DNA of 64,000 bases, taken from NCBI RefSeq assembly GCF_954871325.1, contig NC_088776.1, positions 53,958,569 to 54,022,568 on the forward strand, read 5' to 3'. Positions 24,373-37,289 of this stretch are shown in pieces (the first letter of the stretch is position 1; every line of letters begins with the position of its first letter). The notes under the pieces are model-generated. The model was not told the origin of the DNA. It saw only the letters and a list, made by a program, of their open reading frames with translations, and did not search any database. The stretch is from Gordionus sp. m RMFG-2023 (taxonomy: Eukaryota; Nematomorpha; Gordioida; Chordodea; Parachordodidae). Made by a program: the position numbers and the translations under genes.

Positions 24373-25090
24373 CTAAAAATATAATAATCCAATAGTAGGA
24401 TTCGTATTTTGGATGGCCACCATCGATAATTGATAAAATATTGATTTAATATGTCCCACTTCCTTTTGAGTTGCATTTTCTATAATAAAATCTATTTCCT
24501 TCCTGGAGTTATATGCGTGTTTTTCTAAGAAAGTTTTTAATCTTAATAAATCTCTCAGTTTCCCCATTCGATCTTGGGTGTTATTGCTATTATAAAATAT
24601 GTTTGATAAATGAGAGTTTTTGCATAATTCTTTAAATTTTATTCTTTGAAATAGGTCCGTTATTGCTCACAATTGTTTTTGGGGTTCTGAATCTTCCAAA
24701 TTATTTGTTTAAGTATTGTATAATTTCGGTATTATTTATTGAATTGACTAACTTTATTTCTAGCCAATTGCTATAACTATCTACAATTATTAAAATTTCT
24801 TTGAAACGGTTCTGCAAAATTTAAATATAGTCGTGGTCCTCCGTCATTAGGCCACGTTGGACTAATCGGTTTTTAAAATTTTTTTCATAACTTTGCCATA
24901 TTCTACATTATTATTTACTGTTGGCAACCAAACATGTTTTAAGGCAAGTATTTTCATATATATCAATCCCATATGTCTCCTAGCTGTAAAAAGTTTAATA
25001 TTGATTTTTCTAATACCTACGGCACGATCATCTATAAACCTCTTTGAAGATCCTTCTTCTTTGATAATTTTATCGCTTAAATTGTAAAAT
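24373..25090 (-). mobile_element. Gypsy-type LTR retroelement fossil (integrase fragment)
   Basis: The minus strand shows the integrase zinc-binding region (around 24890-25080) and part of the catalytic core (around 24640-24880) of a Gypsy-like pol. No LTRs, gag or reverse transcriptase were found beside it. It is broken, with several disruptions, and looks old. It lies between microexon cassettes M3 and A1. Confidence 0.62.
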
Positions 25091-25319
25091 CTATTATGCT
25101 AATAGAGGAATGCTATGATTTAGCTATGAAACTCGCATTCCAATACTATAAATGAGGTCTAAGGTTCTAATAAAGATTTCTTTTATATGGTTTGTTAACT
25201 ATATTTCCCTATGTGGTTTCATATTGAGTAGTCATTTTGTTTTGTGTGTTCATTTTCACTTTTTAAGCCAATTATAAACTTGTAAATAATTTTATCTAAT
25301 CTTTTAAATTTAAAATTAG

Positions 25320-25358
25320 GAAATATAGTTGAAGCTGATACCTCTGAAGAAATGGAAG
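25320..25358 (+). CDS. microexon A1 (39 nt, acidic)
   Basis: Acceptor TAAAATTAG, donor GAAG|GTTTTT. With a preceding G it reads G-N-I-V-E-A-D-T-S-E-E-M-E. Its length, phase and partial sequence match B1 at 33997-34035, and the upstream flanks (ACTATAAATGAGG-containing) are also related, which supports duplication of a real exon. Confidence 0.5.
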
Positions 25359-27960
25359 GTTTTTTAATATTTCTTTTAAATTCAATATTATTAATCTAAT
25401 AATAATTTATATAGGGAAAACAATTTTCTTGATTATAACTTTATTTGTCTTTCTATTAATTTTCTAAGAATTTAGTTTATTGTTTAAAAACTAAAAAATA
25501 GAAGGAGAAAATATTAAATTAAAGGCATTAAAAAATTTTATTAGTTTTAATAAATTGAATAAAAAATCGAATTCGGATATTGTATTAAATCTGAACTATG
25601 TGCCAGGAAGATAAGAATAATCTCACTTTATTTTAAATACTTGAAAATTTTGAAAATAGTTGAAAAAATGTTTATACAAATTTATTGAATCTATTAATTT
25701 TTATTCCAGTACATTGTGTATTTTCCATATACATACATGATGTAATTAAAGAAGATTCTTTAGTAAAGTTAGAAAGATGAAGTAGAATAGTAAGGATTTA
25801 GTTGAAATGGGAGCGGTCTTGAGTTATTAAGCCAAAATTGAGTAACATGGGAAAAAAATTTTATTTCTCATCTAGGTGAAAGATAGGTTTTATATGATGT
25901 AAGCTGGGCAATATTTTCTATAGGTTATTAAGAAAGGGTTAAGTTGTCATCTATATATTAGAGCAAGGAAATTGAGTAAAATATGGTAAAAATAATTGGA
26001 TTTGATAAATGCTGAATTGATAGAGACAAATGTTTTCTGAGAAATTATTACTATTTTGAAGGCTAGATTATCTGGAGTCAAGCAGAATTTAGTAAGTAAC
26101 TTAAAAGAGATTAGAGTAGGTTTTAATTTTAAAGTTTTGAGACTAAGATATGCCATTTTGAAATTGAGTGATGATCTTATATCCCAATATGGAAGCATTT
26201 CATAGAAGTTGTTTGGTACTTACCAGACAAGCAATCTTATTCGCATTGGTTAGGGAGTGTTTTATCAGAATACACATGGCAACATAGATATTTGAAATCA
26301 ATGGATTCAAGATTGCGATAAACTAGTCTTTATTTAGAAATTTCTTCAAAATCCTTTGAGCTACATAATGTTATTCTTGTCTTCAATTTTTACGTGATCT
26401 CCTACTTTAATGTAAAGTTTAATATAAATAGAAAATATATTTTTACATGTTTGAAAGTTGGAATTTTGTTTGTCAAACATTGACTGTGCATATCTTTAGA
26501 TCCTATTTTTCTTTCTTTCTTTTAAATTTTATAGAGTGAGTATTAAAATGCCTATGAGAATTTTAAAAAATATTAAAATTTTTTAATTATATATCAATTT
26601 AATATAAGTGGTACAAGATATTCCAGGTATGAAAATTAATTATATTATATATAGTATGGATATAATGGCGATTCGAAATTTATCAAATTTTAAAGAAATT
26701 ATATTAAGGGTAATTTTTAAATATCCACATTTTCAAATAATTTCGTGAACTCAATTTTTACAAATTATCGTGCCGATTTTTTATTTATAAAAATTAATTC
26801 ATAATGTTCATAGAGAAGTGTCATATTCGGAGGCTAGATAATCTAAACATGCTGGAATACATTTTGAGTTTAAAAAAAGGATAGTTAAAAATTTCCTCAA
26901 GTAAATGATAATCTTAAAAAGAAATTAAATATAAAAATAATTTAGAGAGTAAATTAAGTTTTCGAATACGTGTCTATTCCAATAAAGTGAATATCTAATT
27001 AAATAAAAGTATAATTTTAATTTTTTTAAATAAACGTTATTATTTAATTATTTTTAAATTTTTATTGAGAAGAACAAATAATTTGAAGGTTAGGAGCATT
27101 ATAAAATGCAATTGAAGGACAACAACATCTTTTATTATAAATCATTGTTATAAAAGAGTTACAAGTGATTATTATAAACTTCTTTTAAAATTAATTTTAA
27201 GATTATGTTAAAATTCTTCTTCATTAATTAAAATTATATCCTTAAAGGATTTTAAGGATTTTGTAACTCTTTCATCATTAAACAAATGCGGTTAGGGGGG
27301 GGGGGGGGATCTTCTTGTTACCAATGAATGTTTATTATTTATAAAATAAAAATATATTAATTTCAAAAATTATTACACTATTTTAAAATGCTTATTTTGA
27401 GTTCTCTGAAGTTGTTATATTGATTAAATTCAATGCCACATCTAAATACATGACTATGACTATCTTATGCCATATTTTTAAATAATATGATATTGATTTG
27501 GCAAAAACCTTAAGATTGATATTATTGTAATAAAATAGATAAGAATAAAATTGACATCGAATTGCCACAACCGCTCCATATATATATTCTAAACTATAAA
27601 TCTGTCAGTAGTCAAAATACTTTAACACTTTTAAATTTTATATGCATAAAACATTTGCAAAAGTAAATTTTATTATTCCTAACTATTGCACTATTATATT
27701 TATAATCCTGTATGTTTGATAGGTAGGTCTAATAAATGCTTTAGGATTAAGAGATTCAGAACTATGATATCTCTTCTTTTATAACATAATATTTTAAAAA
27801 TATAAAATATGAAGAAAGAAACTAAAAAAAATTAGTTTATAATAAAAGAAAAAAAAATTAAAAATATATATATATATATGAAAGAAATAATAAAATTTAT
27901 TATCAAAGTTTTTTTAAGTAAGATGTTATTTCGATATTTTAAAAATTAAGAGTAAATATT
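25359..27960. other. AT-rich intron-like stretch, nothing recognised
   Basis: No supported gene. A run of 14 G residues lies at 27295-27308. The minus-strand open frame 25947-26198 has no recognisable domain. Confidence 0.4.
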
Positions 27961-27989
27961 ACTTTGATTTCATATATTTTAACAACAAG

Positions 27990-28010
27990 TTCTTACAGAA
28001 GTTTCTCCGG
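27990..28010 (+). CDS. microexon M4 (21 nt)
   Basis: Acceptor AACAACAAG and a strong donor CCGG|GTAAGA. Reads V-L-T-E-V-S-P in phase 1-1. This is the most diverged cassette with fully intact splice sites. Confidence 0.57.
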
Positions 28011-28784
28011 GTAAGAATATTTATTTTATAAGATAAATTTCTATGAATAAAAATATTTATAAAAGAAGGGTGATACCAGAGTTGTTAAAGTAGCGCGCTA
28101 CTTAGAGCGCTTAGCTATAGCTAATAGCGGCTACTTTTTTTGTAATTATTTAATTTTTTAGCGCGCTACTTTTTTTGAAAGTAGCTAAGTAGCCGCTACT
28201 TAACTACTTTTAAAAAATATAATGAAGGTAAGTATAAACATGAAAATTTAAATATTATATGATAATTATTTATAATTTTTATGATTTATTATTTAATTTT
28301 GAAATTGCAATATATTTTCAATTTGTAATTTATATTTTATTTGTATTATAAACCTAAATCACGTATTAATAATTTAAAATGTCATCGCCTATGGATATCC
28401 AAATCGTTGAAAGTTCAGACAATGATATTAATGAAATGGAAGATACCAGGGAAGGAAATGTTCTTAATAGCTATAATACAAATTTCCCATTCCCTAGATT
28501 TGAAAATTTAAATAAATATATAATCCAAAACTGGCTTCAAATTTATTTGTTTAAAATTTAAAAAAAAGCACAAATCAATCCAGTAGCTATAACCTCAAGA
28601 AACACCTAAAGGTAAATTGTCATTTTTACATTCTTATAGTATTTATTTTAAAGACTGTTCATGAGTTTTAAGGAAATGGAGAAACATCTAAAAAAAAATT
28701 GGTATAGGCGACTCTACATCCAAAAAGACTAATTCAATTCAAACCAAATTAATTAATAATGCAAATGACAATATTTTTCAGAAA

Positions 28785-28973
28785 TTGGCTGATAAATTTA
28801 TTGTTGATTTTATAATTTATACATTTCAACCTATGTCATTGGTTGATAATCCATCATTTACCATGATGATTAAAACTCTATCCCCTAGTACAACAATTCG
28901 CCAGAAACTAATAAATAAAATAGCAGATAACTTTAAAATGATGAAAGATGCTCTAATAGTATCAGAGATATGA
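28785..28973 (+). pseudogene. hAT transposase fragment
   Basis: Encodes ...[24 protein letters not shown], the region before the first catalytic residue in ZBED-type hAT transposases. The paralogue at 54518-54763 continues to [10 protein letters not shown], where D is the expected first catalytic acid. In this copy the frame is interrupted just before that point. Confidence 0.65.
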
Positions 28974-29406
28974 TATATATGTACCACGGCAGATAGTTGG
29001 ACACATAACAGAAGGTAAAAACATATTTATATTTATAAATTGATCTGATTAAATATTTTTGAGCTTATTTGGAAATCATAGGCCATTGACTAGACCTTAA
29101 AACATTAAAAAAAAAGATCTGTGACATTACCCCTCAAAATGATATTAGGATGACAGACATACTATGTACTTGCAAATAAAATTATTGATAATCTATATTA
29201 AAAATATATATAAGATTAAATACGCCCTTAACCTCAAGTGCTAGTGTCGAGAGATTATTTAGTAAGGCAAAACTTTTGATCGTCGCTCTAGACTTGGGGA
29301 TGATAATATAGAAATGATTTTATTATTAAAATGGTACAAATTACCATTAATATTTATTTTTATTACATAAAAATTTTTATTTTAATATTTATAAATGTTG
29401 ATTTTT

Positions 29407-30348
29407 GCTCACTGAATCACGGGGAAATTTTTAACATTATTTTTATTTTATTATATTTTTTATTTATTTATTTTAATTTTAAAAAATTTGTTTTTATTGT
29501 TTGGTCTGGTAGAATGAAGAGATATTTTAATACAATTTAGCTATAAATTATCTAATTTGGTATTTTAATAATTTGAGCGATACAATTTTATAAAATTATA
29601 ATAACTGAAAACAATATTATATATAAGAGTATTAATTAAATTATATCTAATTTTATGGGTCATTCAATTTCAACGATTTTAAACCTAACGATGCCCAAAT
29701 TAAACAAGTGTTTACTTTTATATCTAAAAATAACTATTTCTTTTTTGAAATATTAACCGTTTTCCACAAAAATTTTTTTATTCTAATAAGTTGATTAATT
29801 ATTTAGTATTCGATTTTATAGTCCTGACTATTTTATTGTTTGTAATTTATGCGATACAATTTTAATAAAATTATAATAACTGCAAACAATATTATATATA
29901 TGAATATCAAATTATATTTAATTTTATGGGTCATTCAATTTCAAAGATTTCAAACCCAACAATGCCCCAAATTAAACAGCTTACTTTTAATTAATAAATC
30001 TAAAAATAACTATTTCTTCTCTGAAATATCAACTTTTTTCACAAAAAAAAATTTATTATAAAAAATTGATTAATAAATAATTTAGTATTTGATTTAATAT
30101 TCCTAACTTAATAGCTTCATAGAACACGTCTTGTTTTTATTGTGAAATTAAAGAATTATGAAAATTTTCACAAGTTTTTTTAAATATACTCCGTTTTATT
30201 GTAAAATTAATGAATTATGATAAAAATTTCCACCAAAATGCAGATGATCATTTAAGAAATTTTTCTTTTTTAATTTTTTAAAAAAAATAAATAAATAAAA
30301 TAATATTAAATAAATATCAAAAATTTCCCCGTGATTCAGTGAGTAACC
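29407..30348. mobile_element. 942-bp element nested in the hAT, with 8-bp target duplication
   Basis: Inverted ends CTCACTGAATCACGGGGAAA and AAAAATTTCCCCGTGATTCA..., with the target copy TGATTTTT at 29399-29406 and 30349-30356. The homologous hAT at 55160 lacks it, giving an empty-site comparison. Inside, a ~255-base block (29577-29830) is repeated in tandem at 29846-30110. No transposase is seen. Confidence 0.8.
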
Positions 30349-30682
30349 TGATTTTTATATATTTACTATACAATAACATTGTAAGCAAAAAATAAAAAAT
30401 TTGTTTGTAAATTTTTTTATAAAAACTTATAAAAAATAGTAGCTAATAGCAAGCTACTTTTAAAAAATAGTAGCTAATAGCAAGGTACTTTTAAAAAATA
30501 GTAGCTGATAGCGAGCTACTTTTTTTGACAAATAGCGATAGCGGTAGCGCGCTACTTTTAAAATTAGCGTTTAACAACTCTGGATGATGCAAATAAAAGA
30601 AATAGCAAAGATTAAATAGATTTTAATTAAACTTTTAATATCATTCAATAAATATAATTTTTTTTATCTTTTTATTAATAAG

Positions 30683-30703
30683 TTGCAGCAGAAGTTGCTC
30701 CAG
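30683..30703 (+). CDS. microexon M5 (21 nt)
   Basis: Acceptor ATTAATAAG, donor CCAG|GTACTA. Reads V-A-A-E-V-A-P in phase 1-1. Confidence 0.55.
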
Positions 30704-33550
30704 GTACTAATAATTATTTTATATTTTATTCACTTAATTAATTGAATTTATTTTATAAAAAGATGATAATAAAAATTTCAATGTTCTTAAAAGAATTAAA
30801 TTATCGCTTTCTAGATCTAATGATGTGACGAACCACCTTATGATATTATCATACTTTTATAATATATGCGAAGGATATAATATTATTTTAATATTACAAG
30901 CAAGATATATTACTGTTTGAACAATTTAATATAATATATAAAGGCGCTAACTAGGGAAAAAATTTTTCCCTTTAAATTTAATTTTGGCTGAATTAAAATA
31001 ATTTCAAGAATATTTACTTACATTTTTATATTTTGATTTTTCATTTATTTACAAAATCATAAATAATTGAAAGCATTGAGCTATTTTCGTTAAATAATTA
31101 AATAATATCTGTCCGAAATATTAATATTTAGAAATAAAATTATTGCTACACTAGAGTTTTAAATTTAAAACAAATTATTAAATTAAATAAATCAATAAAC
31201 TAATTAATTTAATAAGAATTTATAAAATTGATTTTTAAAAGATTGGTTGAAATTTGAATAAAAACTATAATTATAGTTCATAACTATGAATTTTCACTTG
31301 GAGTGAGGCTAATTTGAAATATCGCCTCTTTAGATAAATAAAGCTAATTTACTTCCATACAGACTTTTAATACTAATAATACTAATTATTATCATATGAA
31401 AGATAGATATGAATTGAGAAAATATTTAGCATGTTACATAATAATATTTATATATTTCGATAAACAAATTGTAATTTTTGCTTATTTTTATTTAAAAATA
31501 ATTTTTAATTTCAAAAACCCATTTTTAAGGATAACTCAAATTCTGTATGCCTACATAAATTAATTTAAGAGAGAGCAGGTTCTCAGATTTACTCCCTTGT
31601 AGTTATGGCGGATATATTTACTCGTCGAAATCATTATTTTCAAACATTTAGAAGCTGTACTTTTTGTTTTTTCTTTACAATGAGCTTTTTAATAGTATTT
31701 TATCTACCTTTATTTTTGAGTTGAATATTTAAGAACTTCAAAAATTTTAGCAAGGTTGTTATAATTTAAAAAAATTTGCAAAAAAGTATCCGTTTTTAAT
31801 ATAGCAGAATGCTATCATGTAAAAGATAGCTTTATTGCAAGGATATCTTATATTTTGTCACCGAATTTTATAAGGCAACATTTATTATAAATGTTTTAAA
31901 TGCTATGCATATATTTATGTTAAAATAGAAATCAATCAAATTGAATTGATAAAGATATCATTAGCATCGGAAAAATCTAAGCTAACCTTGTTCTCATTGC
32001 AATAATAAATATATCTAATAGAAGGGTAAGGCAATAGTTTAATAGGTTTTCCTGCCATACGCGGATATTAAATTCTAACAATATTATTGGTTAAATTTTA
32101 GAAAATATAAGAATATATTTGATTAAGCACAAAGTTTAAACATAGCTGATATTGATGAATTTTTTTACTAAATAATTTTATATATCATATGGTTGTTGTG
32201 GTAGAAGAATGTTTTAAGAACGAACTGGAAATTTTTATATTACATTGTAACATATTTAAATGAATACATACTGTTTAAAAAACTTATTGATCTTAATGTA
32301 CAAGAAAACATATTGTTAAATTATTATAATAATTGTGAAGAAAAAAATTTTGAAATATTTATTTATTATGAATCAATATATTGAATAAAAAGCATATTAA
32401 TTATAAAAAAGTTTGTCTTATATGATAACTTAGCATATAATATATATAACTAGAACTTTACGTAATTCTTTATTGCAATCAAATAAACCATTTATACTAT
32501 AAATCAATCAGCACATCAATTAGTATTAAATTAAATTTTAATAGTATGAATATAGCTTAAAGATAAATTATAAGCATAAATTGTATAAGTATAATCCAAA
32601 TACGTATTTTGCCTTTTTTGATGATTGATCTTAATTATTGAATATCAATAGATTTGATAATGAATATGAATAGGCTTAATAATGAATGTCACTGCTGTTT
32701 CTTTTTAAAATATTATTTAACAGAAATTGCAGGGAAATTTAGCACCCAGCAGGATTTGAAATGTGCATCATGTATTTTCACTATAAGATAGATCCCATAC
32801 ATGATGTCTACCCGTTTTATAATGGACGGTACCTCTATGTAGTCTGATAGCAAAAATAGAAATAAGAAGTAGTGAAGAATTTTTATAACTAAAAAATTTA
32901 ATATGAAATGTGTAAAAATTAACAAATATTGTTAAAATTTAATCTACTGCATTCCTTTAAGATTTATAAAAGAATTTTATTTTACATATTTGATGATATT
33001 TTTAGCTTTTGTAAGACTAAAATTTGAATCGATAATTTTTTTTATGAACGGCACATCCAATGCATTATTTGGATATTTAATTTTTCAAGGGTCCATCCTT
33101 TTTTCATATTGCTTGCATTGTGAGAGACCATTTTTAAAATTGGGGAAATGGTGGAGGAAATAAAATATTATAAAAATCATGTTAATTAAGCAAAAAATAT
33201 ATTATAAAAAATGGAAAAACTATAGGGGAAATTTCCGAAAAATTTCCCATATCTCGCGTTGTGTTACATCTCTAGTATTTATCTGGTAAGCCTAGTTAGA
33301 ATTTTATTGTAGGTCTTAAATGCAGCTATTTTTAGATTTAGATGTATTATATTATTTTCAATAATTTTACCTTTACATAACTCTTTTTTGAACATTTTTG
33401 AGGTGTAAATAATTAAGAAGGAGAAGAATATATCCACGCCCTCGATTATTTTGAATAAAATTTAAGTGCTAACAACAAATGTTAAATTTATTTCATCTAA
33501 TATTATATTTCATTTCATGGCTTTTATAATTTATCTCAACCAAATTTTTT
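30704..33550. other. AT-rich intron-like stretch, partly duplicated from 23.8-24.3 kb
   Basis: Around 31830-31980 the sequence is related to 24150-24300 (shared TTATAAATGTTTT and TTATATTTATGTTAAAA blocks), indicating a segmental duplication of the cassette region. Otherwise nothing is recognised. Confidence 0.45.
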
Positions 33551-33554
33551 CTAG

Positions 33555-33584
33555 GTGGAGAAGCTGCTCGAAGATATTTTCTAA
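33555..33584 (+). CDS. microexon M6 (30 nt, doubtful)
   Basis: Strong polypyrimidine acceptor TTTTTTCTAG, donor CTAA|GTAAAT. Reads G-G-E-A-A-R-R-Y-F-L in phase 1-1. Shares GGAGAAGCTGCTC with the other cassettes but is longer and diverged, so it may be a decayed or specialised copy. Confidence 0.4.
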   Translation: MEKLLEDIF

Positions 33585-33996
33585 GTAAATTAATCGCTCT
33601 TCGCAATTTATGTATGGTATATATTTACATTTATTTTTATCTTAGGATTTATATCAATGTTAAGATCAATTATTAAAATAATATAGTTCTTATTTATAGT
33701 AAATGCCAAAATTGCTAATACGATCTATTATGGAAATAATAGTTTTCTTATGGGTTATACATTGCATCTCGAACTGCAGAACTATCAAAGCTGTTACTAT
33801 AAATGAGGCCTTTATCTCTAGTATGTTTTTTGCTAAGTTATATATTATTTATCGTCTGGCCTCATATGGAATTATATGAAGTCGATCAAGTGTTGCATCA
33901 TTGTTCTAAATGGTGCAAGTTTTGTAGTTTTCTCACTTTTAAGGAAACCAATATTATAATAATAAATTTTCTTTAATATTTTTAAATTTATATAAG

Positions 33997-34035
33997 GATA
34001 TGTTGATCAAAATATTCCCCTTGAAGAATTAAAAG
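33997..34035 (+). CDS. microexon B1 (39 nt, acidic; paralogue of A1)
   Basis: Acceptor TTATATAAG, donor AAAG|GTTTAA. With a preceding G it reads G-Y-V-D-Q-N-I-P-L-E-E-L-K. Same length and phase as A1 with matching ends (G at the start, E-E-[ML]-[EK] at the end). Confidence 0.5.
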
Positions 34036-34960
34036 GTTTAAAGAAATTTTTTTTTTAATTTTCAATATATTCTATCGGATTTTAAAATTTTAAAAGTCCT
34101 GGGTTATGATTTCAAACTCTGTTAGACCAATCAAAATAATTAAAACATTTAAACACTAAATAAACCCTTTAAAATGAATCATATAATATTCAGGAAATAT
34201 ATATGCAAATTACTTATACCTTAACAGGTTCATAACCGATTATTGGAAATTTTCTGCTGGATTCTTGTTTCTGTTTTGGTTCCTATAAATTTATAAGAAG
34301 GATCCAGGTAGTGGTTTTGGTTCCTAGATTTATTCTAGTTTTGAGAGTTTCCGATTTTAATAATGGGTCAAACACTGTAAAGAAAAAAAGATGGAATAAA
34401 TAGAGAAGAAAAAATAACTAAGCAATAAGAGAGAAAATAAGAGTAAGGAATAATAAATATTATTAAAATAAACCCTCTGGTGGATGCAATAAAGATCCAA
34501 TCATATTTTCCTATTTTTTTTAATAATATATATATTTACCTAAGAATTGTGAATTAATTTTAAAGAATTTTTTTATTAATAATTATCATATGTTTTATTT
34601 TTACATTTTATGTTTGTAATAATTTATTTTGTAAATTTATAGCTTCAATGACCTGTGGGAGGGGATTTATTTTTATATTTAACAACACTCCTGTAAAGTG
34701 ACTGTTTCTAAATAAAATAAAAAAGTATTTAAATAAAAATATCCTTAGAGAAAATCTAATTAAATTTAACTATTTTAGCAAAAGCAATTTAGATGAAATG
34801 TATTTTTAAACATGAATGTAGATGTTATAAATATTTAGTTGCTTTAATGTAAATATCCACTTGAAAATATCACTTAAAAAAGATTTTATCAACAAGCATA
34901 TAGTAAATAATTAGTAATCTGAAAACTGTTGTTTACACAGTGCAAAGAACCAATAATTAT
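34036..34960. other. AT-rich spacer, no gene seen
   Basis: No supported feature between microexon B1 and the hAT element at 34965. Confidence 0.4.
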
Positions 34961-35028
34961 AATGCAGTGACGAAGCGTCAAGTTTACTAATAGGGAAGCA
35001 ATAAAAAAATTTTTTATTTTAGTTAAAA

Positions 35029-35480
35029 TCAAACCATAAAAACATTAAGATTTATAAATAAGTGGTATTCATCTTTTTTTTTGAGTAAAATGATCAAGTA
35101 CTGCATTATAAAAATAGATTTTAAATTTTTTAATAATTTTTTTTCAATCGAAATCAAAGATAGATTTAATAATCGATTTTGGCTCATCCTGTTTCTGCAA
35201 AAAGATTTGATTATTTTTAAAGATGAAAAACTCCGTTCTGCACTTGCTGTTGTTGAAGCCAAAGTTAAGATGAATTTGCATTATTTAAAAAACTCTTAAA
35301 ACTTTTCATCAAATCGGTGCATATTAAAAATTTAAGTATTTCATTAATCTTTTTCTTTCTAAATTCAACACCCTGAAACACTACCTTTATTTCGGTTTCC
35401 AGCTTGTGTAAGTGGAAAAATTGAGAATAAGTGTCGTTTAAATTATCTAATAAATATTTTGGGAAATTAATTATTTGCAA
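35029..35480 (-). pseudogene. hAT transposase C-terminal fragment, frameshifted
   Basis: Two open pieces (35480-35265 and 35262-35029) read F-R-K-K-K-I-N-E-I-L-K-F-L-I ... then S-A-E-R-S-F-S-S-L-K-I-I-K ... R-N-R-M, the dimerisation domain typical of hAT proteins annotated as ZMYM1-like. The two pieces are in different frames, and the N-terminal catalytic part is lost. Confidence 0.8.
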
Positions 35481-36309
35481 TTTACTAATATCTAATAATT
35501 CGACGAATTTAATATTTTTTGGTGTAAAACTTATGATATAGAATTAATTAAATCATTTTGAATATTGCTTGATAGTCCAATAAAAACTGCACTATTTCTA
35601 AATGATGTTTTATTTTAATAGTAAATTTTCTTCCGTGAGCAAATAAATTAATACAATATAATTTCCTCTATATACTGAATTAGAAGATTCATCATCACCA
35701 CGGAATTCGAGCTCCTGAATTCCAAGAAAGCATATAGAGTTGAATATTTTCAACATTTCTCTATTTAATTTGACTTTTAGAATTATGCTGATCGATTGAT
35801 ATTTCGCGTATCGAATCTATCATATTTTCAATACTTGGCCAAATGTTTTTAATTGAATCATCAACTGAAAATGAGCGGTTGATTCTTTGCCATTTAACTC
35901 ATTCATATTTTTCATATTTATCTATAGAAAAATTACGGGTGCAAGTTTTGATTTCTTTTTTTTAAGTTTTGTAAAATTAGTTTTGGTCTTCCTTTTTCAA
36001 TAATCAATTTTTTCGCATCAAAATTTCTTGAGCTAAATGTTAATGTTAATAAATTTTTAATAATACAATTACAATTATTAAATATTAATTAAGGATTTTA
36101 AAAACGAAAAATTTTTTATTTTAAAAAAGTAAGGAAAAAAATATTATATAAAAAAATTTTTTCTCTTTTATTTATTAAAAAAATAAGCATTTTTTTATTT
36201 GCTTCCCCAATGCTCATTTTTTAATGGTAAAATTACACAATACCATGGCATAATTTTCTCTTTATTTATTAAAAAAAAATAAGCAATATTAAATTTGCTT
36301 CCCTCATGT

Positions 36310-36540
36310 ATATTTTTTTTAATGTAGTAAAAATAATAGTAAATTTTTTAACGTAGTAAAAATAATAGTAACATTTTTAACGTAGTAAAAATAATAGTAT
36401 TTCTTAATATACTAAAAATAATATTATTTTTTTAACGTTATAAAAATTATATTAATCTTTTTAACGTTATAATTATATTAATCTTTTTAAGTTATAAAAA
36501 TTATGTTAATTTTTTTAATGTTATAAAAATTATATTAATT
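36310..36540 (+). repeat. short-period minisatellite inside the hAT element
   Basis: Roughly eight degenerate units of TTTTTTAACGTAGTAAAAAT with variable spacing. The units drift from TAACGTAGTA to TAACGTTATA along the array. Confidence 0.7.
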
Positions 36541-36727
36541 TTTTTAACGAAGTCAGTTTAGTTTATTTAGCATAGTAAAAAGATTATATTAAGTTTATTT
36601 AAAAATTTTGTAAGAAAAATTTCAAGGGAAGCAATGTTTCCCTTGCTTCTATGGCTTCGTCACTGTTATAATGTTATTTGATTATTTTTAAAAATATTTT
36701 AAAAATTTTTTTAACTATAATAAAAAG

Positions 36728-36748
36728 TGGTAGAAGATGCTGCTCCGG
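36728..36748 (+). CDS. microexon M7 (21 nt)
   Basis: Acceptor ATAAAAAG, donor CCGG|GTATGA. Reads V-V-E-D-A-A-P in phase 1-1, with conservative differences from the main type. Confidence 0.5.
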
Positions 36749-36943
36749 GTATGAAATTTTGTTTTAGGAAATTATATATATAAATATGGAATCCATAGCT
36801 ATTTCTATCAATTATACGGAATTTATATACTAAGGGTATTTTTTTAATTTTAAAAATTTGAGTGGGTTGGGTATAAATCAACTTTACAAATTTTTGGATA
36901 ATTTTTGCCATGAACTATTAGAAACATTGATTTTTACTACAGC

Positions 36944-37160
36944 CAGTGTTGTTAAACGGCTCAATTTGACCCGATTTTTTAAAAACGACTAACTAAATAT
37001 TTTAGCCAGAAAAATATTGCCTAGGCCTCTAAATTTTGCTCATATATGTCCAAACCTTTGTGCCATATATAAACACAATCATAAGGCTTGCCTATAATTT
37101 TTCTGGATTAAATATTGAGCTTGCTTTTTAAAAAATTGGCTTAAATCGAGTAACAAAACT
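36944..37160. mobile_element. older copy of the 223-bp hAT-type MITE
   Basis: Starts CAGTGTTGTTAAACGGCTC and ends in a degraded inverse. Related throughout to 9935-10157. Possible diverged target copies TACTACAG and AATTACAG. Confidence 0.7.
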
Positions 37161-37289
37161 AATTACAGACCAATGGTGAGCTAACTTCATTGTGTTTACA
37201 CTTTTAAATAATGAATCAACAATCTGGATTTTGTATAAATGCATGATTAATTATAATTTTTAATGTTTGAGTTCCAATTAATAAAATTC

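Larger units (their letters stand above)
28077..30582 (+). mobile_element. non-autonomous hAT element inside the M4-M5 intron
   Basis: The ends CAGAGTTGTTAAAGTAGCGC and its inverse bound 2.5 kb, with imperfect 8-base target copies GGTGATAC and GATGATGC (6 of 8 identical). The ends carry clustered AGTAGCGCGCTACTT boxes. The interior keeps a transposase scrap at 28785-28973 and a C-terminal dimerisation scrap near 29240-29330, with the middle deleted. A second copy lies at 53849-55355. A 942-base element is nested at 29407-30348. Removing the hAT restores an intron matching the one between M1 and M2. Confidence 0.85.
34965..36665 (-). mobile_element. hAT element (ZMYM1-like group) with perfect target duplication
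   Basis: Inverted ends CAGTGACGAAGC ... GCTTCGTCACTG and an exact 8-base target repeat TTATAATG on both sides (34957-34964, 36666-36673). The minus strand encodes a transposase C-terminus at 35029-35480. The part at 36310-36540 is a run of ~20-30 base units containing TAACGTAGTAAAAATAATAG. At 1.7 kb it is a deleted, non-autonomous copy. Confidence 0.9.

Noticed and set aside
29331-30061. Open frames of 69-70 codons with hydrophobic residues
   Set aside because: They lie at or inside the 942-base element nested in the hAT. Residues are those of random AT-rich sequence, and the second largely repeats the block duplicated there.
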